Shown here: piece after piece, positions 57,116 to 64,000 of the stretch
Numbering within the stretch: the first letter of the stretch is position 1
How the letters are laid out: each line of letters opens with the position of its first letter
DNA from: Hyphomicrobium sp.
Lineage (GTDB): Bacteria; Pseudomonadota; Alphaproteobacteria; Rhizobiales; Hyphomicrobiaceae
Direction of reading: 5' to 3'
DNA length: 64,000 nt
Assembly: GCA_017512425.1 (NCBI GenBank)
Contig: JAFWGI010000008.1
Span: forward strand, 1 to 64,000
Translations under genes and position numbers: made by a program
The notes under the pieces: model-generated
Told to the model about the DNA's origin: nothing
Database searches by the model: none
What the model saw: the letters and a program-made list of their open reading frames with translations, nothing else

Positions 57116-58030
57116 ATGCCTTCCACGCCCGCTCTGTCGCTGCGCGACGCGCTGCTTGCAGTCGCGATCATGGCCGTCTGGGGCTCGAACTTCAGCGTCG
57201 TCAGCGTCGTACTGGCCGACGGTATGCCGCCGCTCTTGTTCGCGAGCCTCCGTTTTACGTTCGCCGTCCTCCCGGCGATCTTCTTTCTCCCGCGGCCCAA
57301 CGTGCCGTGGAGCAAATTCGCGGCCTACGGGCTTCTGATCGGCGTCGGCCAATTCGGACTGTTGTTTCTCGCGATGCGCGGTCACATCACGCCGGGCCTC
57401 GCATCGCTCATCGCGCAGACGCAGGTGTTCTTCACGATCGCGATGGCCGTCGCGATCAGTGGCGAGCGCGTGCGGCCGTTCCAAGTCCTTGCCGTTCTGC
57501 TCGCTGCAACCGGCGTCGCAGTCATCATCAGCCACACCGACGGCAGCACGACACCCTACGGCTTAGCACTCGTGATCATCGCGGCCGTCGCGTGGGCCGG
57601 TGCCAACATGGTGACGCGGACGCTGCCGGGTATCAACATGGTCTCCTTCATCGTCTGGGCGAGCCTGTTCTCGGCACCACCACTTTTCGCGCTGTCACTG
57701 TGGGTCGAAGGCTGGCCGGCCATCCGCGACAGCCTCGCCAACGCCGGTCTGCAGACGTGGGCGGCCGTCGCTTACCAGTCGTTCGGCAACACGCTCTTCG
57801 GTTTCGCGATGTGGGGCTGGCTGCTGGCCCGCTATCCCGCAGCAACGATTGCGCCGATGTCGCTGCTCGTTCCCGTCTTCGGCATGGGGATCGCTGCGCT
57901 CTGGCTCAGTGAGCCGCTGCCGCCTTGGAAAATGGTCGCTGCGGCGCTCGTCATGGCAGGCCTCGCCGTGAATATCCTCTGGCCCCGTGTCGCCGCCATC
58001 CGCGGCGCGCGCAACGCACCCGCCGCTTGA
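57116..58030 (+). CDS. DMT-superfamily transporter (EamA type)
   Basis: This 304-residue protein has ten hydrophobic helices in two EamA halves (about 8-140 and 155-290). Start MPSTPALSLRDALLAVAIMA leads into WGSNFSVVSVV, typical of YedA/RhaT-like exporters. The substrate is unknown. It is a different branch from the transporter at 52274. ATG 57116 lacks a strong SD. A hairpin terminator lies at 58036. Confidence 0.9.
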   Translation: MPSTPALSLRDALLAVAIMAVWGSNFSVVSVVLADGMPPLLFASLRFTFAVLPAIFFLPRPNVPWSKFAAYGLLIGVGQFGLLFLAMRGHITPGLASLIAQTQVFFTIAMAVAISGERVRPFQVLAVLLAATGVAVIISHTDGSTTPYGLALVIIAAVAWAGANMVTRTLPGINMVSFIVWASLFSAPPLFALSLWVEGWPAIRDSLANAGLQTWAAVAYQSFGNTLFGFAMWGWLLARYPAATIAPMSLLVPVFGMGIAALWLSEPLPPWKMVAAALVMAGLAVNILWPRVAAIRGARNAPAA

Positions 58031-58035
58031 AACGC

Positions 58036-58072
58036 AAAACGCCGGCGCGCTGAAAGCGAACCGGCGTTTTGT
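58036..58072. terminator. Bidirectional terminator
   Basis: AAAACGCCGG (58036-58045) pairs with CCGGCGTTTT (58061-58070). The T-run works on both strands, ending the transporter gene (+) and the gene at 58190 (-). Confidence 0.8.
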
Positions 58073-58189
58073 TTGCCCTAAATCGGCAGTATCGAAATCT
58101 AGCACGAAATTGCGTCGCGCTCCACAACAATCAAACTTAACGCACGCGCCCCGCCGGCACGTCGCCGTTCAATCGTTATGTGCGCCGCC

Positions 58190-58573
58190 TTAATGCCGCG
58201 AACCGTCGTCGTCGAAAATCGCGCTCAGCTCGTCGTCGATCTTTTGCGCGGCCATGCGCCAATCGCCACCGCCGTTGGCGGCAGTCGCCGTCAAAGCCGG
58301 CGGCACGGCGCTTGTGTAGTCGCGCGAATTGATCGCCGTCATGACGTTGCGCGACGGCAGAACGCAAAGCCGCGACGCCAATTCTTGCAGTTCGCCGAAG
58401 ATCGCTTCGCGGCGAACTTCGTGCTGAAGCGCAACCTGGCGCACTTCGCGCAGCATCTGTTCGTCGACGCGGCGAATGCCATCAGCCAACGCACGAACGA
58501 TATTGAGTTCGGATTTCGAATTCTCCGTCAATCGCTGGAGCATCTGTTCGATGTTTTCCGGCAGTCCTGTCAT
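58190..58573 (-). CDS. Coiled-coil protein of unknown function
   Basis: This 127-residue soluble protein begins MTGLPENIEQMLQRL and is helical through about residue 75, with heptad-like leucines (ADGIRRVDEQMLREVRQVAL). The C-terminal part is short and Asp-rich (DDELSAIFDDDGSRH). No family is recognised. The ATG lies after GAGGGG-type bases. Confidence 0.65.
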   Translation of the reverse strand: MTGLPENIEQMLQRLTENSKSELNIVRALADGIRRVDEQMLREVRQVALQHEVRREAIFGELQELASRLCVLPSRNVMTAINSRDYTSAVPPALTATAANGGGDWRMAAQKIDDELSAIFDDDGSRH

Positions 58574-58770
58574 GGCGGGCCCCTCGTGTTGTTACATAGG
58601 GAAAATCGTGTGATTCACATGGCTAAAAGATGGTGCCAGAAAATCGTCAGAGCATGCCGCACTAATGCTCAAGCCAAGCCTTGAGCCAAGTCTTGGCGCG
58701 GAGAAAAATACGCGCAGCGATTTCTTCGCCGACGCGTGGCGTCGAAATAAAATTGATCAGTGAGAGCCGA

Positions 58771-59196
58771 TCAATGCTCCATGTAGTGCTCTTGGATCTC
58801 TTTCGTGCGCGCCTTGGTCATGGTCGTTTTGCAGCCGACGATCTCAGCTGTCGCACCTGAGCCGCCTGTCCAGAACATCGGAACATGCGCGTCGCATTCG
58901 GCATCGCGATACGCGATCCAGGCGCGCTGGCTGGCACGCAATGCAGCCTGCCAGGCTTTCGCGTCATAGGGTGGCTCGCCCGCCATGTCCGGTATCGCCT
59001 TGAGCGCTTCGGCGTAGACCTTGTTGAGTTCGGCATCGGCGGCGTCGAATTCACGATCGGCGCAGGCGTTTAGCTCATACGTCGATGTCGCGTTTCCGCA
59101 ATCGAGTTTGGATTTGTCATTCGCGAATGCCCTGTCGGCGGTCGCCGCAAGCGCGACGGCACACAAAAGTCCGATACGCACGATCTGCAAGCGCAT
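58771..59196 (-). CDS. LprI/DUF1311-family exported protein
   Basis: This 141-residue protein has a signal peptide (MRLQIVRIGLLCAVALAATA) and the LprI-like block STYELNACADREFDAADAEL, NKVYAEALKA, RASQRAWIAYRDAECDAH. Four to five cysteines suggest disulfides (DCGN, NACAD, AECDA, VGCKT). LprI homologues inhibit lysozyme; the role here is unproven. Confidence 0.85.
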   Translation of the reverse strand: MRLQIVRIGLLCAVALAATADRAFANDKSKLDCGNATSTYELNACADREFDAADAELNKVYAEALKAIPDMAGEPPYDAKAWQAALRASQRAWIAYRDAECDAHVPMFWTGGSGATAEIVGCKTTMTKARTKEIQEHYMEH

Positions 59197-59335
59197 GGCA
59201 GCCTAATTCTCGATATCCCGTTATGGATATCGTAGGCGATGCGGTAGCCCTGCGCCAGTTCCGGCAATGGCTATGCTAAACGCTGACCTGACAAGCGGAC
59301 CGGCGTCATCGCAAGCATGTCACTAACGGCGCAGA

Positions 59336-59821
59336 CTACTGCAAGTGCGCACGCAACATCCAGGCGGCTTTGTCGTGCGCCGCGATCCGGTTGTTCATCA
59401 GATCGCCTGTCGCCGTATCGCCGGCATCATCGGCGAACGATCCGACTTCGGTGCAGAGCTTCGACAATGTTTCGTTGTCGTCGGCAAGCGCGCTGATCAT
59501 CGCTTTCTCGCCCGGCGGCTTGGCGGGCGCTTCCTTGATCTCCGAGAGCTTGGCAAAATGCGCGAAGCTTCCCGGCGTGATCGAACCGAGCGCGCGAATC
59601 CGCTCGGCCACTTCATCAACGGCGACGAAAATCTCGTTATACTGCTTGTCGAAGAGTTCGTGCAGCGTTCCGAAATTTGGGCCTGTAACGTTCCAATGAA
59701 AGTTTTGCGTCTTGAGCTGCAACGTGTACGTCGAGGCCAATACGACGCCGAGCTTGTCGGCGATGACCGCCTTTGAGTTGCTACCCTTACCCGATGAAGA
59801 TGCCGCTTTGTCTTGAGCCAT
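59336..59821 (-). CDS. dps: Dps-family ferritin-like DNA-protection protein
   Basis: Dps stores iron using peroxide and can coat DNA. The 161-residue protein keeps all ferroxidase positions: His42 (NFHWNVTGP), His54, Asp58, Asp69 and Glu73 (AVDEVAERIRALG), spaced as in E. coli His51/His63/Asp67/Asp78/Glu82. The basic Ser/Lys-rich N-tail (about 1-18) could bind DNA. ATG 59821 (MAQDKAAS) follows AGGAG. A very good EcfG promoter lies 58-85 bp upstream. Confidence 0.95.
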   Translation of the reverse strand: MAQDKAASSSGKGSNSKAVIADKLGVVLASTYTLQLKTQNFHWNVTGPNFGTLHELFDKQYNEIFVAVDEVAERIRALGSITPGSFAHFAKLSEIKEAPAKPPGEKAMISALADDNETLSKLCTEVGSFADDAGDTATGDLMNNRIAAHDKAAWMLRAHLQ

Positions 59822-59878
59822 AACGTGTCTCCTGGCGTGATGCCGCGCGCCGGCATGGTCCATGCCGGTCCGGAGGGA

Positions 59879-59906
59879 GAAACGGCGGTGCAAGCGTCTT
59901 GGTTCC
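59879..59906 (-). promoter_or_regulatory. EcfG-type promoter of dps
   Basis: On the minus strand GGAAC is followed by 17 bases and then CGTTTC. This matches the alphaproteobacterial general stress consensus GGAAC-N16/17-CGTT exactly. It is correctly placed upstream of dps, a classical general-stress gene. Confidence 0.75.
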
Positions 59907-59975
59907 GCGTTTTGCAGCCCGCAGGTTTCCCGCAAATGTGCTAGGCTTGCCGTGTTCAACCGGCCAACGGATATC

Positions 59976-60428
59976 ATGCCGCTTCAGCCTTACAGCTACC
60001 GCTCTGACCCTGCCGTGCCGCCGTTCGATGACAGCGTACCGCTGATCATTTTCGACGGCTACTGCGTGCTGTGCTCAACCGGCATCGACTGGATGTTGAA
60101 ACGCGATCCGAACGGCACCACGCGCTTTGCCGCAATCCAGCAGCCTGTGCCGCAGGCGCTGTACCGGCACTACGGCTTGGATGCGAGCCTCTTCGATACG
60201 TTCATGGTTCTGGACAACGGCGTGCCGTGGACCAAATGGGCGGGCGCTCTTGCAGCGGCGCGCACGCTTCCGCAGCCGTGGCGAACCCTCGGCGCCCTCG
60301 GCCGCATTATCCCGCAAGCGATCGGCAATCCGGTCTACGATTGGGTCCAACGCAATCGCATCGGTTGGTTCGGCAAACGCGAAACCTGCCGCATGCCAAA
60401 CGCGGCAGAGTCGCACCGCTTTCTCTGA
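59976..60428 (+). CDS. DCC-family thiol-disulfide oxidoreductase-like (DUF393)
   Basis: This 150-residue protein has the DUF393 signature near the N-terminus (IIFDGYCVLCSTGIDWMLKR), with Cys-Val-Leu-Cys as the DCC-type pair. The rest contains RFAAIQQPVPQALYRHYG and the Arg/Gly-rich end. Members are predicted thioredoxin-like proteins of unknown substrate. ATG 59976 (MPLQPYSY) is used. It diverges from dps and converges on the DUF2147 gene. Confidence 0.87.
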   Translation: MPLQPYSYRSDPAVPPFDDSVPLIIFDGYCVLCSTGIDWMLKRDPNGTTRFAAIQQPVPQALYRHYGLDASLFDTFMVLDNGVPWTKWAGALAAARTLPQPWRTLGALGRIIPQAIGNPVYDWVQRNRIGWFGKRETCRMPNAAESHRFL

Positions 60429-60439
60429 CCGCGCGGCGC

Positions 60440-60826
60440 TTATTTCAGACGTGACCAGGTGTCGTTCTTGCAAACGAGACCGCCGAGCACGCAGCCCGAA
60501 AGCGTCAGACTATTGCCGCTCACTGTCACCGAGCCGGAATACTTCTGGCCATCGTCGAGATTGAGGACGGTGCCTTTCCACTTATTGGGTCCGGACGGCT
60601 TGGCGCCGCACATAATGGTTTTGCCGACCTTGTTGGCTTCCGGCGATTTCGTGACTTTCAGCCCAAGGCCGCCGCCGCAGTCAAACGCGAGCACGTGCGC
60701 ACCGTTATCGCGCAGCCATGTCCCGTTGGCCGATCCCGCCTCTGCGAGCGTCGACATCGCAACCATACCGGCCAAAGCGGCCGCGCCAAAAACCTTCGCG
60801 TTGAAATACCTTGATGAACGATGCAT
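60440..60826 (-). CDS. DUF2147 exported protein
   Basis: This 128-residue protein has a signal peptide ending near TLAEA and a beta-rich mature domain (NGTWLRDNGAHVLAF, GLKVTK, GQKYSGSVTVSGNSLTLSGC, CKNDTWSRL) typical of DUF2147. Cysteines are in FDCGG, IMCGAK, SGCVLGG and VCKND. Function unknown. ATG 60826 is preceded by GGGGAGG. A palindrome CGGTCAAC/GTTGACCG lies 45-64 bp upstream. Confidence 0.82.
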   Translation of the reverse strand: MHRSSRYFNAKVFGAAALAGMVAMSTLAEAGSANGTWLRDNGAHVLAFDCGGGLGLKVTKSPEANKVGKTIMCGAKPSGPNKWKGTVLNLDDGQKYSGSVTVSGNSLTLSGCVLGGLVCKNDTWSRLK

Positions 60827-60870
60827 CACGAAACACCTCCCCAGCTTGCCCTTGCTTGCGTGTTTTCCGG

Positions 60871-60890
60871 CGGTCAACCCAAGTTGACCG
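60871..60890. promoter_or_regulatory. Palindrome upstream of the DUF2147 gene
   Basis: CGGTCAAC (60871-60878) and GTTGACCG (60883-60890) form a perfect 8-bp inverted repeat with a 4-bp spacer. TTGACC on the minus strand could double as a -35-like element. It may be an operator; the regulator is unknown. Confidence 0.45.
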
Positions 60891-61010
60891 ATAGGTAAAG
60901 CTAGCATTCACCGGAGGAGAGACAACTCGGAATCGTCGACGCAACGCACCAAAGCGGTGCGGGCGCAAAACGCAGGTGCAGCAAATTTGAAAATGCTCGG
61001 ACCCGTGGTT

Positions 61011-61472
61011 TCAGCCGCGGCCACGATACGCGGCGACGCCTTGATCGGGTAGCCAGACGTCATTCGGCAATGCGCCAGTCTGCCAGAACACATCGATGGG
61101 CATGCCACCACGCGGATACCAGTACCCGCCGATGCGCAGATAATTTGGCTTCAGCAAGTCTGCGATCCGCTTGCCGATTGCTACCGTGCAATCCTCGTGG
61201 AACGCGCCGTGATTGCGGAATGACGCGAGGTAGAGTTTCAGCGATTTCGATTCAACGAGCCACTTGTCCGGCACATAATCGATAACCAGATGCGCGAAGT
61301 CCGGCTGGCCGGTCACCGGGCAAAGCGAGGTGAACTCGGGCTGCGTAAAGCGCGCGACGTAATGCGTGTCAGCGTGCGGGTTCGCGACGCGCTCGAGCAC
61401 CGCCTCTTCCGGCGACGCCGGCAAGGCGGTTTGCTTTCCGAGCTGCGTGACTTCCGGTGATTTTTTCGCCAT
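61011..61472 (-). CDS. queF: NADPH-dependent 7-cyano-7-deazaguanine reductase
   Basis: QueF reduces preQ0 to preQ1 for queuosine. The 153-residue type I enzyme has the nucleophile Cys in [13 protein letters not shown], the substrate Glu/His region [12 protein letters not shown], and the NADPH block [14 protein letters not shown] 61472 (MAKKSPEVT) is chosen with GGAG 7 nt upstream. It starts 3 bp after the queD stop, so the cluster is one operon (queE, queD, queF). Confidence 0.95.
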   Translation of the reverse strand: MAKKSPEVTQLGKQTALPASPEEAVLERVANPHADTHYVARFTQPEFTSLCPVTGQPDFAHLVIDYVPDKWLVESKSLKLYLASFRNHGAFHEDCTVAIGKRIADLLKPNYLRIGGYWYPRGGMPIDVFWQTGALPNDVWLPDQGVAAYRGRG

Positions 61473-61475
61473 CAA

Positions 61476-61862
61476 TCACTCCGCCGCTAGGCGCGTCGCA
61501 CGTGAGGGGCCGGTATAGATGACGCCTTCGTGGCAACTATCGCGGTGGATCTCGATCTGTGCGAGGCCCGGCACCTTGTTGGCGAGCCGCTGCCAGAGCC
61601 AGACGGCAATGCGTTCCAATGTTGGCGCGCTCAAACCCTCGACGTCGTTCAACAGACGATGGTCGAGCGCGGCGCGGCTCTCCTCGATCGCTGCCGACAG
61701 ATCGTCGAAATGAAATACGACGCCGGTGTCGGCATTCATCTCGCCGTCGATGATGACGCGCGCGCGGAAAGAATGCCCGTGGATGCGGGAATTCGGATGC
61801 CCCGGCGGCGCGGAGGGCAAATAGTGGGCCGCCTCGAATAGAAAATCACGATAAATGCGCAT
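61476..61862 (-). CDS. queD: QueD-like 6-carboxytetrahydropterin synthase, Cys replaced
   Basis: QueD converts dihydroneopterin triphosphate to 6-carboxytetrahydropterin in queuosine synthesis. This T-fold protein (128 residues from ATG 61862) keeps zinc His13 (FEAAHYL), His28 and His30 (RIHGHSF) and the C-terminal Glu-containing HRDSCHEGVIYTG. The active-site Cys of E. coli QueD, 11 residues after the first His, is Asn24 here (GHPNSRIHGH). A Cys in DSCHEG could substitute or the activity may differ. ATG 61898 would add 12 residues. It lies between queE and queF. Confidence 0.85.
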   Translation of the reverse strand: MRIYRDFLFEAAHYLPSAPPGHPNSRIHGHSFRARVIIDGEMNADTGVVFHFDDLSAAIEESRAALDHRLLNDVEGLSAPTLERIAVWLWQRLANKVPGLAQIEIHRDSCHEGVIYTGPSRATRLAAE

Positions 61863-61998
61863 GGCCACGAGATAGGGGATTTCGGTTTGCCGCGCCATCC
61901 CCTCGCACGGCCCTAAATGGCAAGAAGGTTAGGGCAGGGGGCAAAAAGCCAGCGAAATATGTGTTCCGCGCCAATGGGGCGCAGGGCAAGGCGCATGC

Positions 61999-62628
61999 TT
62001 AGCGAATGCCGAGAACCTTGTGTGTCTGCACCGAGAGCCGCCACGGCGGATGCGCCATGCAGTAGCGCATGGCTGCTTGCGTGTTCGCTACTTGATCTGG
62101 GCCATCCATCGGCTGCAGGAAGAAATGGTCGAAGTCCAACGCGCGCACGCGCTCCGGCAACAGGTCGGGTTGAGGGTAGACGAGCTTCAGTTCGTTGCCT
62201 GACATTTGCGTCAGCGTTGCGCCCGCTTTGGGACTGACGCAAATCCAGTCGATGTCTTCGAGCACGGGCAACGTGCCGTTGGTTTCGATAGCAATCGAGA
62301 AACCGGCAGCATGTAGTGCGTCGACGAGGTGCTGATCGACCTGCAGCATCGGCTCGCCGCCGGTCAACACCACGAGCGATGGTCCATTCTCGGCGGTACA
62401 GACTTCTTGGCAGGCGCGCGCCAGATCTTCGGCGGTCTTGAACTTGCCGCCGCCGTCGCCGTCGGTGCCGACGAAATCAGTATCGCAGAATTTACACTGA
62501 GCGTGCGCGCGGTCGGCTTCGCGTCCGCTCCACAAATTGCAGCCCGCGAACCGGCAGAACACCGCCGGCGTTCCGGCCTGCGCGCCTTCGCCTTGCAGCG
62601 TGTAGAAAATCTCTTTGACCGAGTACAT
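61999..62628 (-). CDS. queE: 7-carboxy-7-deazaguanine synthase
   Basis: QueE is a radical-SAM enzyme converting 6-carboxytetrahydropterin to 7-carboxy-7-deazaguanine. The 209-residue protein has the cluster motif split by a 14-residue insert (CNLWSGREADRAHAQC then KFCDTDF), the form known in some proteobacteria. LVVLTGGEPMLQ is the GGE motif. N-terminus MYSVKEIFYTLQGEG matches. ATG 62628 is used. It is first of the three-gene que cluster. Confidence 0.95.
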   Translation of the reverse strand: MYSVKEIFYTLQGEGAQAGTPAVFCRFAGCNLWSGREADRAHAQCKFCDTDFVGTDGDGGGKFKTAEDLARACQEVCTAENGPSLVVLTGGEPMLQVDQHLVDALHAAGFSIAIETNGTLPVLEDIDWICVSPKAGATLTQMSGNELKLVYPQPDLLPERVRALDFDHFFLQPMDGPDQVANTQAAMRYCMAHPPWRLSVQTHKVLGIR

Positions 62629-62718
62629 GACGACCTGACTACGGCAGGCACTGCACAAGTCAAGTTAAGCGGCGGTAGGGAGCCGAAACATCGCAGGCTC
62701 GCGGGTGTTGGCTGCGCT

Positions 62719-62910
62719 TTAAGCCGTCGCGACGACTTCCACGAAGGTGGCTTTCAACGTCGTCTTTTTCGAGACCATTTCGATTGCGGTACGAACGCCC
62801 GCTGGCTTCTCAACCGTTTTGCCCGATACGGGAAACAGCATCACCAACAGCGCAAACCCGACGGTGAAATTGACCGTCTTGAGGGTTTGGCTGGTGGTGT
62901 GCTGCGTCAC
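62719..62910 (-). CDS. Small one-TM protein
   Basis: This 63-residue protein starts at GTG 62910 with GGAG 10 nt upstream (MTQHTTSQTLKTVNFTVGFA). One hydrophobic helix (about 13-30) is followed by a basic tail with a KATFVEVV end. No family is recognised. It lies between queE and the cytochrome operon. A longer frame upstream begins at 62964 but is less protein-like. Confidence 0.5.
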   Translation of the reverse strand: MTQHTTSQTLKTVNFTVGFALLVMLFPVSGKTVEKPAGVRTAIEMVSKKTTLKATFVEVVATA

Positions 62911-63053
62911 GGGGGGACTCCGTTGGTCTTCACGTCTGTCGCAGGGCCGAGTGAGGAGGTTCAACGCCTGCGCAGGATTGTGATACCGCGCGCGCCATCG
63001 GCCCTCAGTTCCCCGCGGAACAGGGCCGTGGCCTGCGGTGCGCCATCGCCAAA

Positions 63054-63090
63054 ACGCAAAAACCGCGCAGCATTTTTGCTGCGCGGTTGC
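63054..63090 (-). terminator. Terminator after the cytochrome c gene
   Basis: AACCGCGCAGCA (63061-63072) pairs with TGCTGCGCGGTT (63077-63088). On the minus strand it is followed by TTTTGCGTTTT. It ends the leftward dehydrogenase-cytochrome operon. Confidence 0.85.
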
Positions 63091-63146
63091 GTGGCATCCG
63101 GCAGGAGGAGCCGGATCTAGGCGCGAAAACCGGAAGGCGATACCGT

Positions 63147-63614
63147 CTACTTTGCGGCGCTGACCGAGCGGATGTACGCGATGATTTTCCAGAGGTCCGT
63201 TTCGTCCTGGATCGCCTCGCCAAACCCCGGCATCGGACCGGCTATGATCTCCTTGTCGCCGCGGCTGTAGCCGCCTTTGCCGAGATCTTCGCTGCCAAGC
63301 GCGATCAACCGGAACAGTGTGTCGTCGTCGCCGCCGTAAACCCAGGCATCATTGACGACCGAAGGGCAGTGAATGCCACGGCCGTCGGCGCCGTGGCACG
63401 CGCTGCAGGTTTTTTGCTGATACAGCGTCTTGCCTTCGTCGATGATCTCAGGGGAAATCGAAATTGGATTTTTCAGTTCGCCTTTTGCGGTCGCTTTGAC
63501 CCGCTCGAGCGTCGTCATCTTGGCGTCGTCAGCATGTGACGACGGGGCATTTGTAAGCGCAAACATGGCGATGCCGCATGCGACAGCGGCCGACGTGGTG
63601 AGACGTCTATTCAT
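63147..63614 (-). CDS. Periplasmic cytochrome c
   Basis: This 155-residue protein has a signal peptide (MNRRLTTSAAVACGIAMFAL...) and a single haem site CSACHGADGRG, with a likely Met axial ligand in GPMPGFGEAI. It is a small class I cytochrome. Its neighbour is a PQQ-type sugar/sorbosone dehydrogenase, so it probably accepts electrons from it. ATG 63614 is used. Confidence 0.92.
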   Translation of the reverse strand: MNRRLTTSAAVACGIAMFALTNAPSSHADDAKMTTLERVKATAKGELKNPISISPEIIDEGKTLYQQKTCSACHGADGRGIHCPSVVNDAWVYGGDDDTLFRLIALGSEDLGKGGYSRGDKEIIAGPMPGFGEAIQDETDLWKIIAYIRSVSAAK

Positions 63615-63657
63615 GGTGTCAGTACCCGCCTGTCGGATGTCATCGCCCGATGGAGAT

Positions 63658-63687
63658 CAGCCGCACCTCGAAACCGGGGTGCGGCTG
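63658..63687. other. Hairpin between dehydrogenase and cytochrome c genes
   Basis: CAGCCGCACC (63658-63667) pairs with GGTGCGGCTG (63678-63687). On the minus strand it lacks a T-run, so it may stabilise or partly attenuate the operon transcript instead of ending it. Confidence 0.5.
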
Positions 63688-63696
63688 AAATCAACC

Positions 63697-64000
63697 TCAG
63701 TTTGGCTTCAGCATCGTGATGCTGCCTTCGTCGGTGGCAACGTAGAGATTGCCATCCGGCCCCTCGACGACGGAGCGGAAGCGTCCGGCCGGCATCGGCA
63801 GGTTCATCATCGTCCGCGTCGCTGAAGACCCGTCGGCTGCGATATCCAGTACGTCGATCCGGTTGCCGACAGGCGTTCCGTGCACGCCGATGCCTGCGAA
63901 GCCAACAACCATGCGGCCGTCCCAGGACTTCCACTGCTTCCCGGTGAGGAACGTCGAACCAAACATGCCTTGCGACAGTCCGTCGTTATTCCAAGCGGGC
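63697..64000 (-). CDS. PQQ-dependent sugar/sorbosone dehydrogenase, 3' end only
   Basis: About 101 C-terminal codons are present on the minus strand; the gene continues past 64000. The tail reads NNDGLSQGMFGSTF, WKSWDGRMVVGFAGIGVHGT, RIDVLDIAADGSS, FRSVVEGPDGNLYVATDEGS. This matches the C-terminal beta-propeller blades of the GSDH/sorbosone dehydrogenase family, periplasmic PQQ quinoproteins. It precedes the cytochrome c gene with an 82-bp gap that holds a hairpin. Confidence 0.82.
   Translation of the reverse strand, partial: PAWNNDGLSQGMFGSTFLTGKQWKSWDGRMVVGFAGIGVHGTPVGNRIDVLDIAADGSSATRTMMNLPMPAGRFRSVVEGPDGNLYVATDEGSITMLKPN

Overview
The window reads as a chromosomal segment of an alphaproteobacterium, most likely a member of the Hyphomicrobiales (Rhizobiales), with an estimated GC near 60%. 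I infer this from several genes and gene orders typical of that order: a DUF3126 protein beside a gamma-carbonic anhydrase, PAS_5 next to PilZ, a bacterial transglutaminase-like cysteine peptidase, an ELM1-like protein, an ArsR-type regulator fused to a methyltransferase ahead of metF/metH, and candidate EcfG promoters. A BciA-like divinyl-reductase and a Fae-like protein hint at phototrophic and C1-metabolism ancestry. No photosynthesis cluster lies in the window, so genus is not assigned.

Layout. 1-1200: the edge of an integrated element, with a P4-type integrase cut by the window start beside tRNA-Ser(UGA). 1570-17519: core genes rlpA, carA, a ChaN-like protein, two tandem secreted paralogues, carB, greA, an Lrp-type regulator, an ELM1-like protein, a CPBP protease, ettA and an MFS exporter. 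17620-20953: envelope genes (PRC-barrel, FGE-like, MlaC-like). 21126-23754: an AT-richer insertion holding an IS1595-type transposase, a RhuM protein and a small unknown protein, overlapping head to tail. It ends 10 bp before the -35 box of the next operon. 23799-30459: the methionine cycle, namely a SahR-like regulator, metF, and metH split into two genes with a methyltransferase gene between them.

30557-46763: mixed housekeeping genes, including a deacetylase/GNAT/enoyl-CoA hydratase operon, cysE, DUF3126/gamma-CA, PilZ and PAS proteins, rhomboid, CBS, patatin, hisI, an Fe-S scaffold, a cupin, yidD with an extra C-terminal domain, a hydrolase and thrS. 46772-48530: an accessory patch with an AT-rich orphan gene, a cluster of palindromic repeats and a GIY-YIG gene. 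48703-60826: mostly small envelope and stress genes (L,D-transpeptidase, HIG1-like, LprI-like, Dps), plus the Fae-like protein, BciA, two DMT transporters, a second cupin and a frameshifted outer-membrane protein. 61011-62628: a queuosine cluster (queF, queD, queE). 63147-64000: cytochrome c and the 3' end of a PQQ-type sugar/sorbosone dehydrogenase.

Two genes (13515-14035 and 53914-54823) each carry an apparent one-base frameshift. Two small genes (34 and 27 codons) were found by direct reading. The most unusual features are the transposase-RhuM-orphan operon, the split metH with its intervening methyltransferase under a palindromic operator, and two enzyme homologues (Fae-like and QueD-like) that lack the usual catalytic residue.
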